A stretch of 14,853 nucleotides of DNA from Candidatus Curtissbacteria bacterium (GTDB lineage Bacteria > Patescibacteriota > Microgenomatia > Curtissbacterales > GWA2-41-24), in assembly GCA_016195765.1 (NCBI GenBank), contig JACPYZ010000045.1, positions 1-14,853 on the forward strand, written 5' to 3'. The notes under the pieces are model-generated. The model saw only the letters and a program-made list of their open reading frames with translations, searched no databases and was not told the origin of the DNA. Positions 1 to 6,445 of the stretch are shown here, piece after piece (the first letter of the stretch is position 1; the number at the start of each line of letters is the position of its first letter). The translations under genes were made by a program, and so were the position numbers.

Positions 1-115
1 AACCCATCATTTTCATCCAAGGTTTACCAAATAAAGGTCCATACCATAAAAACCCAAGCACCATGTTAACAACTGCAGCAGCAACTACTGCCATATAATT
101 AATTTGAAATTCCAT
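1..115 (-). CDS. DUF1761-family small membrane protein, N-terminal part
   Basis: Partial gene on the minus strand, cut by the left window edge; 38 residues are visible, starting MEFQINYMAVVAAAV. What is seen: a hydrophobic first membrane segment (about residues 7-24), then WYGPLFGKPWMKMMG. An N-terminal helix followed by a WYxPLxFGKPWMK-type motif is characteristic of the DUF1761 family, small bacterial membrane proteins of unknown function, usually about 130-150 aa with four membrane segments. The start is well supported: a perfect AAAGGAGGTG ribosome binding site (minus strand, 134-125) lies 9 nt before the ATG. It is divergent from the VOC gene across a repeat-rich spacer. Function is unknown; the family call rests on the short visible part only. 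Confidence 0.75.
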   Translation of the reverse strand, partial: MEFQINYMAVVAAAVVNMVLGFLWYGPLFGKPWMKMMG

Positions 116-124
116 TTATAAAGT

Positions 125-134
125 CACCTCCTTT
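125..134 (-). promoter_or_regulatory. Perfect Shine-Dalgarno site of the DUF1761 gene
   Basis: AAAGGAGGTG on the minus strand, 9 nt before the ATG at 115. It is fully complementary to the usual 16S rRNA 3' tail. It stands out because most other genes in the window have no recognisable Shine-Dalgarno site. Confidence 0.85.
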
Positions 135-140
135 CGATAT

Positions 141-232
141 ATCAAGTGTCATGTATCAAGTATCACGTATCATGAAATTTTTTTCAATTACATTACCCTT
201 CTTGACACATGACACCCAACACGTGATACAAC
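141..232. repeat. Degenerate TATCA/GTGTCATG repeat cluster with inverted arms
   Basis: This intergenic spacer is built from variants of a short word: GTGTCATGTATCAAG (146-160), TATCACGTATCATG (161-174), and on the other strand GTGTCATGTGTCAAG (215-201) and TATCACGTGT (228-219). The arms 146-160 and 201-215 are inverted copies matching at 14 of 15 positions. It is AT-rich, non-coding, and sits between two divergent genes. Its role is unknown; it could be a family of dispersed intergenic repeats or binding sites for a divergent regulator. Confidence 0.7.
202..232 (+). promoter_or_regulatory. Possible promoter of the VOC gene
   Basis: TTGACA (202-207) and TACAAC (227-232) are separated by 19 bp, which is longer than the ideal 17. 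A start near 239 would place the Shine-Dalgarno site at the very 5' end of the message. The -10 match is only 4 of 6, so this is tentative. It overlaps the repeat cluster. Confidence 0.3.
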
Positions 233-240
233 AATGCCGT

Positions 241-250
241 AAAGGAGGTG
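241..250 (+). promoter_or_regulatory. Perfect Shine-Dalgarno site that decides the VOC gene start
   Basis: AAAGGAGGTG lies 6 nt before the ATG at 257. An in-frame GTG at 248 lies inside this site and is therefore an unlikely start. The same ten bases precede the divergent gene. Confidence 0.85.
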
Positions 251-256
251 AAAAAT

Positions 257-637
257 ATGATCAAAGGTTTAGAATCAATTTTGATTGGCAGCCAAAAAGC
301 AAGTAAACTCGCTGATTTCTACACTAAAACTGTTGGGCTTAAAAAAGGCTCAACCTGGGTAAACGACGAAAATGGCGAAGAAGGAATTGAGCTTTTTGTC
401 GGTAAACAAGGTATCTATGTTATGGACCACTCCAAAGTCAAAGGCAAGGCAAAAGACCCAAATCGGGTTATATTAAACATAGAAGTTGATGACGTCGAAA
501 AAGAGACAAAACGCCTGAAAAAGGCAAAAGTTAAAGTAGTGCAGGATGTTTACCACATGGAAGGCTATGGCTTAATTGCTACATTTGCCGACCCAGAAGG
601 TAACTACTTCCAATTTGTTCAAGTAAAGGCAAAATAA
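257..637 (+). CDS. VOC-fold (glyoxalase/bleomycin-resistance-like) protein
   Basis: A 126-residue protein of the vicinal oxygen chelate superfamily, the typical length for a single-domain, two-module member. The N-terminal module runs from MIKGLESILIGS through the helix LADFYTKTVGL (about 18-28) to a GIELFVG strand. The second module starts at RVILNIEVDDVE and ends in the family's typical FADPEGNYFQFVQ strand (about 112-124). Known members include glyoxalase I, dioxygenases and antibiotic-binding proteins; the substrate cannot be read from this sequence. The ATG at 257 is chosen over the in-frame GTG at 248 because the latter lies inside the Shine-Dalgarno site. It is followed by a hairpin terminator and appears to be a single-gene unit, divergent from the DUF1761 gene. 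Confidence 0.88.
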   Translation: MIKGLESILIGSQKASKLADFYTKTVGLKKGSTWVNDENGEEGIELFVGKQGIYVMDHSKVKGKAKDPNRVILNIEVDDVEKETKRLKKAKVKVVQDVYHMEGYGLIATFADPEGNYFQFVQVKAK

Positions 638-710
638 GGCTAAGACGTCTGTTTCTTGTCAGGTACCGGTCAAGCAATTTACGTGGTAAACTTATAGCAT
701 ACATAGAGCA

Positions 711-744
711 AAAAACGCCGGTCGCAAGAAACGACCGGTTCTTT
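711..744 (+). terminator. Hairpin terminator after the VOC gene, possibly an attenuator before trehalase
   Basis: A perfect 7-bp GC-rich stem, CCGGTCG (718-724) with CGACCGG (732-738), has a 7-nt loop and is followed by TTCTTTGTT, with an A-run upstream. This resembles a rho-independent terminator, though the T-tract is interrupted by a C. It ends only about 11 nt before the trehalase ATG at 750. An upstream ACCGGTC (665-671) could instead pair with GACCGGT (733-739), which would prevent the terminator from forming. Confidence 0.6.
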
Positions 745-749
745 GTTAC

Positions 750-2009
750 ATGGATACCAATTCGAAAAATAACACTCTCCAAAAGGCCCAGGAATACATC
801 CTAACTTACTGGGAAAATCTTGAAAGATATAACCCCCACGACGAAGAAACTCTGGTGGGGTTGCCATGGCCTTATCTGGTTCCCAGTTCCAAAAATGGCA
901 CCCATTTTACCTTCAACGAAATGTACTACTGGGACAGTTATTTTATTTCCTTGGGGCTTTTTGGCACCAAATGGGAACAATTCCCTTTTTATATTGTCGA
1001 AAATTTTGTAAACCTTATCGAACGCTTTGGCATGGTACCAAACGCCAGTCGCTTTTATTTCACTAGCCGTTCCCAGCCCCCATTTTTAACTTCTCTTATT
1101 TTTAGTATTTACGAAAAGGGCGATTTTAAAAACCCTAAAATAGAAAAAATAGTTGCCAAATACAACAACAAAGAGCAGTGGCTTTCCGAACGAATCGAAG
1201 TTGCCAAAAAAGAATACAGCAACGTTTGGATGAACGAACAACACCCGCATTGGAGGCGGGTTTTTAATGATTTAAGTCGTTATTACGACATCAACGCCCT
1301 TCATGGTTTGGCAGAGGCAGAAAGTGGTTGGGATATGACACCAAGATTCGAAAGACAAGCGCTAGACTACATCCCTGCCGATCTGAACAGCCTGCTTTAT
1401 AAATACGAAGCAGACTTTGCCAGAGCCGCAGAAATTTTAAAAGACGAAGAAGAAGCCAAGGTTTGGAGAAAACATATGGAAAAGCGTAAGGAAACGATGA
1501 CCAAATACATGTGGAGCGAAGAAGACGGTTTCTTTTTTGATTACAATTATGTAGCTGGGGAACGTGCCAAAACTTGGTCGCTCGCCGCTTACTACACAAT
1601 GTGGGCGGGCTTAGCAACAGAAGAACAAGCCAAAAAACTCGTTGCCAATCTCGATAAGTTTGAAAACGATGGAGGGCTCGCAACTTGCTTGGAAAGCAAA
1701 CACGAAGGGCCTAGATTCACAATTGCCCCACCCATGCAATGGGATTATCCAAACGGCTGGGCACCTTTGCAGTTAATTGTGATCCAAGGCTTAGAAAATT
1801 ACGGCTACCACAAAGAAGCCCAAAGAATCGCCGAAAAATGGATAGAAAATAATCTCAAAAACTTTGAAAACCACGGAGTATTTTTTGAAAAATACAACGC
1901 TGTCGACCCCGCAAAAGACGCAAGAGACGGGGTTTACCCGCAGCAAAAAGGTTTTGGCTGGACCAACGCCGTTTTTTCCCTGCTTCTAGAAAAATATCCT
2001 CAGAAATAA
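750..2009 (+). CDS. treF: Alpha,alpha-trehalase, glycoside hydrolase family 37
   Basis: Hydrolyses trehalose to two glucose. At 419 aa it is shorter than the E. coli enzymes (about 550-565) but retains the family core. Seen: MYYWDSYF (58-65), the first trehalase signature region; DLNSLLYKYE (211-220); the second signature QWDYPNGWAP (330-339); and GFGWTNAVF near the C-terminus. Catalytic residues, assigned from family knowledge (E. coli TreA D312 and E496), are D195 in ESGWD as acid and E380 in FFEKYN as base. No signal peptide or membrane segment is visible, so it is probably cytosolic, like TreF rather than TreA; the symbol is by analogy. The ATG at 750 has no Shine-Dalgarno site and lies just after a hairpin. 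The stop is 1 nt from that of the convergent otsA. It likely recycles the product of OtsA and its partner phosphatase. Confidence 0.93.
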   Translation: MDTNSKNNTLQKAQEYILTYWENLERYNPHDEETLVGLPWPYLVPSSKNGTHFTFNEMYYWDSYFISLGLFGTKWEQFPFYIVENFVNLIERFGMVPNASRFYFTSRSQPPFLTSLIFSIYEKGDFKNPKIEKIVAKYNNKEQWLSERIEVAKKEYSNVWMNEQHPHWRRVFNDLSRYYDINALHGLAEAESGWDMTPRFERQALDYIPADLNSLLYKYEADFARAAEILKDEEEAKVWRKHMEKRKETMTKYMWSEEDGFFFDYNYVAGERAKTWSLAAYYTMWAGLATEEQAKKLVANLDKFENDGGLATCLESKHEGPRFTIAPPMQWDYPNGWAPLQLIVIQGLENYGYHKEAQRIAEKWIENNLKNFENHGVFFEKYNAVDPAKDARDGVYPQQKGFGWTNAVFSLLLEKYPQK

Positions 2010-2010
2010 A

Positions 2011-3720
2011 TTAAGCCGCTTGTTGTAGTGAAGTTTGTCTTTTCTCTTCCCAAATTTTGTGCCAAACACCGACTTGCCTGTCTTTCCATACGTTAATGTC
2101 GTTTTCTGTTACTTGTTGATACATACCTTCTTTTCGGCGCCTTTTTTCTTCCGGTGACATTGTTAACGCTTCGTGCAAACGATCAGCAGAACCCTCTATG
2201 TCTTTCGGGTCAATAAGTAGTGCGTATTCTCCCAACTCAACAGCGGCTCCCGCGCCCTGACCAAGCAGCATGACGCCTTCTTCAGAACCCGTGACAGCAT
2301 ATTCTTTTGCGACCAAATTCATACCATCGGCCTGAGTGGGAACAGACATTACATCGGCTGCTTGATAATGACCAACTAACCGAGTAATCTTCATGCCGCG
2401 ATTAAACTGGTGAATAACTTTCTTTTTGTATTCGTGAGGGAACCTTAGTAAATTGCCCTCGGCATCTCTTTTCCAGTCTGGCGCGCTAATCAATTTACCC
2501 TTCTCGTCGCGCACCCATTCGGGCGATCTGACAAGCTCGCCCTTTTCGTCACGAGCAAGCTCTCCGTTCTCGTCGCGCACCCATTCTGACGTTTCTCTTT
2601 CCGGGAGATACATGACAGCCGGTATACCAAATTGTTCGTTTATTGCCTTCGCCCCGTTTTTTAAGCCCTTTTTAAATTCTTTGTAAGCTTCAATATTTTC
2701 GCGACTGGCTTGCGCTATTTGCAAAAGTTTTATTTGGCCTTGGTGTTCCGGGTACTTTTCCAGAAGCTTTGCCAAAAACTTTTGTTCTAAATCCAAACCT
2801 TTAGAATAATCGGCTCTAGCAAGTGAGAAAATAAGCTTTACCCCCTCTTTTACATCTTCGCTCTTGGTAGCCTCTGCATATCTTTTTAAGCGATCTCGAA
2901 CTTTTTGAGCGTTAGGGTCTTGAATCTCGTTTTCCCAAGATTGAGCATCAATACTAATTGGGAAAGTGTTTGCCCGAATCTTTCTGCCATTGTAATTAAT
3001 AACAACCCCGTCTTCTTCTTTTTGTATTTCAGCTTCCGGTACATAAGCCTCGATATTTGCCACAAAAGTGTCGCGATATTTGTCTGTTTGGAAGCCTAAA
3101 AGGTCGTAATTGAGCAAATGGCCAAGAAGCTCTTCTTTTTGGGGAAGCGCGGCAAGTGCTTCTGGCTGTGGAAAGGGAATGTGCAAAAAGTGGGCAATTG
3201 GTTGCTGGACGCCCATTTCCCGCAAATATGTTGCTGCTGCCATTAAGTGGTAATCCTGAATAAAAATAAAATCCGAGGGTTTTACCCCACCGTTATGCTT
3301 AACAAGCGCCTCGGCGTATTCCTTGTTTACTTCCAAGTAACCGTCCCAGTCTTCTTGAGCTAGATCCTGCCTTATTAAATCGGGTCTTCCGTGGAAAAGT
3401 GGCCATAATACTTGGTTAGCATAGCCCTCGTACCATTTTTTGAAGTTTTCTGGCGTAGGAGTAACGACATCGACATTGTAAACTTCGCTTTCTGTAGCAC
3501 CACGCATCGCTTCTTCTAGTCCGCCTCGCTCACCATTGCCAGGCCAACCAATCCATTTAGCGTCCTTAAAATCGCCGCTTTCCATGAAGGGCTTCATTGC
3601 GGTTACTAAACCACCTGGGCTTTTAACGGCTTGGAATTTACCGTCGACCTCTTTGATTTCCCAATGCAGCCTATACGAAGCAACTAAGAGCCTATTCCAC
3701 TTTGGGGGTAAAACTTCTAT
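2011..3720 (-). CDS. otsA: Trehalose-6-phosphate synthase, GT20, with no standard start codon
   Basis: Transfers glucose from a nucleotide sugar to glucose-6-phosphate. The first ATG (3597-3595) opens 528 codons, but that product lacks the conserved N-terminus: upstream in frame the sequence reads NRLLVASYRLHW (3696 downward) and SPGGLVTA (3621-3598), matching the family's substrate-binding N-terminus. The frame is open back to a TAA at 3735-3733 with no ATG, GTG or TTG; AUA at 3720 is a placeholder start giving 569 aa. Numbering from the ATG at 3597: LWPLFHG (64-70), QDYHLM (114-119), HIPFP (139-143), RADYSKGL (261-268), R299 and DGMNLVAKE (424-432), the last with the conserved Asp and Glu. 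A repeat-rich insert occupies about 337-387. Known alternatives in GT20 include glucosylglycerol-phosphate synthase; the trehalase neighbour favours trehalose. The N-terminus may instead reflect a sequence error or decay. Confidence 0.9.
   Translation of the reverse strand: MEVLPPKWNRLLVASYRLHWEIKEVDGKFQAVKSPGGLVTAMKPFMESGDFKDAKWIGWPGNGERGGLEEAMRGATESEVYNVDVVTPTPENFKKWYEGYANQVLWPLFHGRPDLIRQDLAQEDWDGYLEVNKEYAEALVKHNGGVKPSDFIFIQDYHLMAAATYLREMGVQQPIAHFLHIPFPQPEALAALPQKEELLGHLLNYDLLGFQTDKYRDTFVANIEAYVPEAEIQKEEDGVVINYNGRKIRANTFPISIDAQSWENEIQDPNAQKVRDRLKRYAEATKSEDVKEGVKLIFSLARADYSKGLDLEQKFLAKLLEKYPEHQGQIKLLQIAQASRENIEAYKEFKKGLKNGAKAINEQFGIPAVMYLPERETSEWVRDENGELARDEKGELVRSPEWVRDEKGKLISAPDWKRDAEGNLLRFPHEYKKKVIHQFNRGMKITRLVGHYQAADVMSVPTQADGMNLVAKEYAVTGSEEGVMLLGQGAGAAVELGEYALLIDPKDIEGSADRLHEALTMSPEEKRRRKEGMYQQVTENDINVWKDRQVGVWHKIWEEKRQTSLQQAA
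2455..2590 (-). repeat. Tandem repeat inside otsA, W-x-RDxxGxL units
   Basis: The encoded segment holds consecutive units EWVRDENGEL, ARDEKGELVRSP, EWVRDEKGKLISAP and DWKRDAEGNLLRFP (residues 338-387, numbered from the ATG at 3597). At DNA level the 20-mer at 2501-2520 recurs exactly at 2567-2586, a period of 66 bp, and weaker copies lie near 2457-2480 and 2532-2551. In E. coli OtsA this position joins the YLN strand directly to the helix before the DGMNLVAKE motif, so the repeats form an insertion between conserved blocks of the C-terminal domain. The exact DNA copy suggests recent duplication. Confidence 0.85.
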
Positions 3721-3828
3721 GCCAGTCGGGTTTTATTATCTATCACATATAAAAAATTATCTTGACAAAAATACGCATTTGCATGTCTTTTTTATGTCAG
3801 GATCAAATACTAGCAAAGTCAAGCAGCT

Positions 3829-3837
3829 TGCTATAAG
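3829..3837 (+). promoter_or_regulatory. Extended -10 promoter of the HAD phosphatase-hexokinase unit
   Basis: TGCTATAAG matches an extended -10 element (TGN plus TATAAT at 5 of 6). No convincing -35 is seen 17 bp upstream. Transcription would start near 3844, leaving a leader of about 45 nt that contains the hairpin at 3865-3888. Confidence 0.45.
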
Positions 3838-3864
3838 CAACTATTACAATTACACTCAAAATGT

Positions 3865-3888
3865 GCCAGTTGGGGGAAAACAGCTGGC
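3865..3888 (+). promoter_or_regulatory. Leader hairpin directly before the HAD phosphatase start codon
   Basis: GCCAGTTG (3865-3872) pairs with CAGCTGGC (3881-3888) over 8 positions including one G-U pair. The loop is GGGGAAAA, and the ATG at 3889 follows with no spacer. The G-rich loop is the only Shine-Dalgarno-like sequence nearby. It could control translation, but that is inference. Confidence 0.4.
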
Positions 3889-5328
3889 ATGTTTTGCATG
3901 AATAGCGATATGTCCCCAGAAATAAGAACAGTCGAACCCGTTAAGCGGGTTGATCCTTCAGAAATTAGAAATCCTTACGAAGCAAGCAGTCTGGTTAGGA
4001 AACTTAACGCGCAAAAGGAAGCAGGTATAAGCTCACCCATTGTGCTTTTTGTGGATCTTGATGGTACTTTTGAAGACCCAAACCCCAATGGCTCCCCAAA
4101 TATTCCTGAAAGAATAAGGCAAGCGTGCGATCTTTTAAATATTCCGGTCGTTGCTGTCACTTCCCGTTCGGAAGAAATGACTTTTTCCGCAGAAGACTAT
4201 GAAAAAACTAAAGCGAGCGGTCAAATTAAAAGGCCAAAAGCGAGGTTGAAACAAATTGTTGGTCCAGATGGCAAAAAAAGATTTGAAGTTGCTTCTCCAG
4301 AAGAAATACCTGCATTTCGCGGCCAATACAGCTTTGATGCAGTCGCTGCGCAAACCGGCGCTGTTATTTACACCAGACAACAAGACACAGGAGCTTATGT
4401 TAAAGACAAAGAATATGAAGCGGGTAGTAAGTTTGACGAAACACAATGGAGAGAAAAAGTTTTGCCCGTAGTGACAGACCTTATTACTGATCACGAGACG
4501 GGAGAAAGATTATCAACCCTGCTGCCGATCGAAGATGCGGCAAATTACGAAAATGGGTCAGCAGACGTTTTCCCGCTAGAATGGAGAATTCAATTAGACT
4601 TCAAAGCAGATGGCGATGATGGTACGACTTTGACAACAGGCGCAACAGATTCCGGAACAGATAATAAAATTATTGATCCTGCTATTTATGCAAGCGTTGG
4701 TTTAGATCCAGAGAAGCTTACACCTCAAACTCTAACAGCAGAAGAGGCTATTGCAAAAAAACAAGAATTTAAAAATAGAATAAAAAAACTTAGAGATTCT
4801 GGCGTAAGAATCTTCCCTTTTGGTCTTATAGATGACAGCAATCCCGAAAAAGGACGAGCAACCGTTTATGTTGTAAGAAAACATGCCAGTAAACAAAAAG
4901 CGCTGAAGCGCATTCTCGACCATATAGGAATGTCAAAGTTCGACATCAGCTCGATCTATTGCGGCGATTCCTTCACAGACCTGCTCAGTTTGGAAGCATT
5001 TTATAAAAATCCTAGAGCTGCAGTACTTTTAGTAGGGGATTCAAGGCTTACTAAAACAATCGAAGATGCATTGAGCGGAAAATTACCAGACCCCCGTTGG
5101 GCAGGTCAATCAATAAGAAGCTTAATCAGAAGGCTGAGAGACACAGACGATTTAGGCGTTCGCACTTTGGGCGAAGATGGTCCAAAGCTAATAACTGGAG
5201 GAGTCCGTTATGACGGTAGCCAAAAGTCCGAAACGATTGCCGCATATCTGCTGGAAAGAATCAAAGGTTTACCAATCAACATAGAAACTTACAGAAAGGT
5301 AGAAGATCTGTTAAAATCGGCAGCGTAG
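3889..5328 (+). CDS. Large HAD-superfamily phosphatase, candidate trehalose-6-phosphate phosphatase
   Basis: A 479-residue protein with HAD-superfamily motifs in order: motif I FVDLDGT (54-60, nucleophile D56, acid D58), motif II VTSRS (90-94), a motif III lysine in KQKALKRIL (about 335-343), and motif IV CGDSFTD (358-364). The long segment between motifs II and III (about 95-330) would hold a C2-type cap, as in trehalose-phosphate, sucrose-phosphate and mannosylglycerate-phosphate phosphatases. Typical OtsB is about 250-270 aa, so the cap is enlarged and there is a C-terminal tail of about 115 residues. The substrate is inferred from context: otsA is divergent, trehalase is beyond it, and the next gene is a hexokinase starting on the base after its stop. 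The ATG at 3889 is used; in-frame ATGs at 3898 and 3910 are alternatives. No Shine-Dalgarno site apart from the hairpin-loop Gs. Confidence 0.75.
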   Translation: MFCMNSDMSPEIRTVEPVKRVDPSEIRNPYEASSLVRKLNAQKEAGISSPIVLFVDLDGTFEDPNPNGSPNIPERIRQACDLLNIPVVAVTSRSEEMTFSAEDYEKTKASGQIKRPKARLKQIVGPDGKKRFEVASPEEIPAFRGQYSFDAVAAQTGAVIYTRQQDTGAYVKDKEYEAGSKFDETQWREKVLPVVTDLITDHETGERLSTLLPIEDAANYENGSADVFPLEWRIQLDFKADGDDGTTLTTGATDSGTDNKIIDPAIYASVGLDPEKLTPQTLTAEEAIAKKQEFKNRIKKLRDSGVRIFPFGLIDDSNPEKGRATVYVVRKHASKQKALKRILDHIGMSKFDISSIYCGDSFTDLLSLEAFYKNPRAAVLLVGDSRLTKTIEDALSGKLPDPRWAGQSIRSLIRRLRDTDDLGVRTLGEDGPKLITGGVRYDGSQKSETIAAYLLERIKGLPINIETYRKVEDLLKSAA

Positions 5329-6408
5329 ATGTCACACGATAACATCAATTTAAAAGAAGTCGAAGAAAATTTCCTTAAGGAATTAAACGATGCCAAAGCT
5401 GGCAAAAAAACCAGCCTGCCTTTCATTTTGCACAAAGTCTCCACCAAGCCAATTGTAGAAGAAGGTGAAGTTTTCCAAGTGTTGGTAATAGGCGGTACTA
5501 TTTTTAGAAAAGCGCTTGTTAAAAAAGAAAACGGCAAATTAATAATTCACGACAAAGAAGAAAAGTATCAACCGCCATTTCATCATAAAGATGATTTTGA
5601 ACATTTCTTGGAAAAAGAAATATCACCAAATGTTAGCCTCATTGCTCTAAATTTTGCCTACCCACTAAAGCCGGTTTTTGAAAACGGAAAAATCGATGGA
5701 ATATTAGTTTCTGGTACCAAAGAAAATGTTTTTGGAGACATGATCGGCAAAAGAGTCGGCCGCGAAATCGAAAAGTTTATTCAAAAAACTCAAAAAAGAA
5801 AAATCAAAGTTGCAGTTGCCAACGATACTGTTTGTCTTTTATTTGCAGGTCTTACTAAATTTTCTTGGGACGAGTTAGCAGCTGGTGTTATCGGTACTGG
5901 CATGAACTTTGCTTTTTTCCTAAACAGCGATACCGTTGTAAATTTGGAATCTGGAAACTTTAATAAATTTCCTCAAACTCCAGAAGCAAGACTTATCGAT
6001 ACTTATTCAACCAATGTGGGCGCCGGGCTTTTTGAAAAAGAAGTAGCCGGAGCCTATCTTTATAAGCACTTTAACTTAATAAGGGAGCTCAAAAGCGTTA
6101 ACCATTCTTCAATCGATTCAACAGAAGAACTAGACAGGATTGCTCAACAAAGAATCCCAGATGTTTCCGCGCTTGCCAAAGCTCTTTTGCAAAATTCTGC
6201 AGAACTTGTCGCTGCCCAAATTGGCGGACTAATGCTTTTTAAACAAAGTTCGCTAACCTTTGCAATCGAGGGGAGCCTTTTCTGGCTTTCCGACGCCTAC
6301 CGCAAAAACGTTCAAAATTGCCTTAAGAAAATTTGTCCCCAATACAAAGCCCGATTCGTTAGAATCGAACAAAGCACAATTCTTGGCGCTGCCAAACTCA
6401 TCGCCTAA
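5329..6408 (+). CDS. Hexokinase of the eukaryotic family (Hexokinase_1/_2 fold)
   Basis: Predicted to phosphorylate glucose (or another hexose) with ATP. At 359 aa it is shorter than the roughly 450-480 aa single-unit eukaryotic enzymes, but the ASKHA blocks of that family appear in order: phosphate-1 VIGGTIFRKAL (53-63); the sugar-binding stretch NFAYPLKP (108-115) with GKIDGILVSGTK (120-131); VANDTVCLLFAG (163-174) with catalytic D166; phosphate-2 VIGTGMNFAF (187-196); NLESG (205-209); EKEVAGAYL (236-244); adenosine-site IEGSLF (313-318); and TILGAAKLIA at the C-terminus. These resemble yeast/human hexokinase rather than bacterial Glk or ROK kinases. The ATG follows the TAG of the HAD gene with no gap, so translation is probably coupled. 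It would supply G6P to OtsA and recapture glucose released by trehalase. Confidence 0.85.
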   Translation: MSHDNINLKEVEENFLKELNDAKAGKKTSLPFILHKVSTKPIVEEGEVFQVLVIGGTIFRKALVKKENGKLIIHDKEEKYQPPFHHKDDFEHFLEKEISPNVSLIALNFAYPLKPVFENGKIDGILVSGTKENVFGDMIGKRVGREIEKFIQKTQKRKIKVAVANDTVCLLFAGLTKFSWDELAAGVIGTGMNFAFFLNSDTVVNLESGNFNKFPQTPEARLIDTYSTNVGAGLFEKEVAGAYLYKHFNLIRELKSVNHSSIDSTEELDRIAQQRIPDVSALAKALLQNSAELVAAQIGGLMLFKQSSLTFAIEGSLFWLSDAYRKNVQNCLKKICPQYKARFVRIEQSTILGAAKLIA

Positions 6409-6428
6409 CTTTCTCACAGCATAGAAGT

Positions 6429-6437
6429 TGATATAAT
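6429..6437 (+). promoter_or_regulatory. Extended -10 promoter of ileS, leaderless message
   Basis: TGATATAAT is a perfect TATAAT with an extended TG motif. Its last base is only 8 nt before the ATG at 6446, so transcription should start at or within a base or two of the start codon. No Shine-Dalgarno site is present. No good -35 is seen. Confidence 0.7.
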
Positions 6438-6445
6438 TGCTTATC

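Noticed and set aside
216..231. A parS-like site around CACGTG (221-226)
   Set aside because: Only the core and right half resemble TGTTTCACGTGAAACA; the left half does not match, and it is far from parB.
1291..1683. A long minus-strand open frame inside trehalase
   Set aside because: It is a shadow of the GH37 coding frame with no recognisable domain.
3762..3790. Promoter from the perfect TTGACA at 3762-3767 (and its complement TTGTCA for otsA)
   Set aside because: No acceptable -10 hexamer lies 15-19 bp downstream on either strand.
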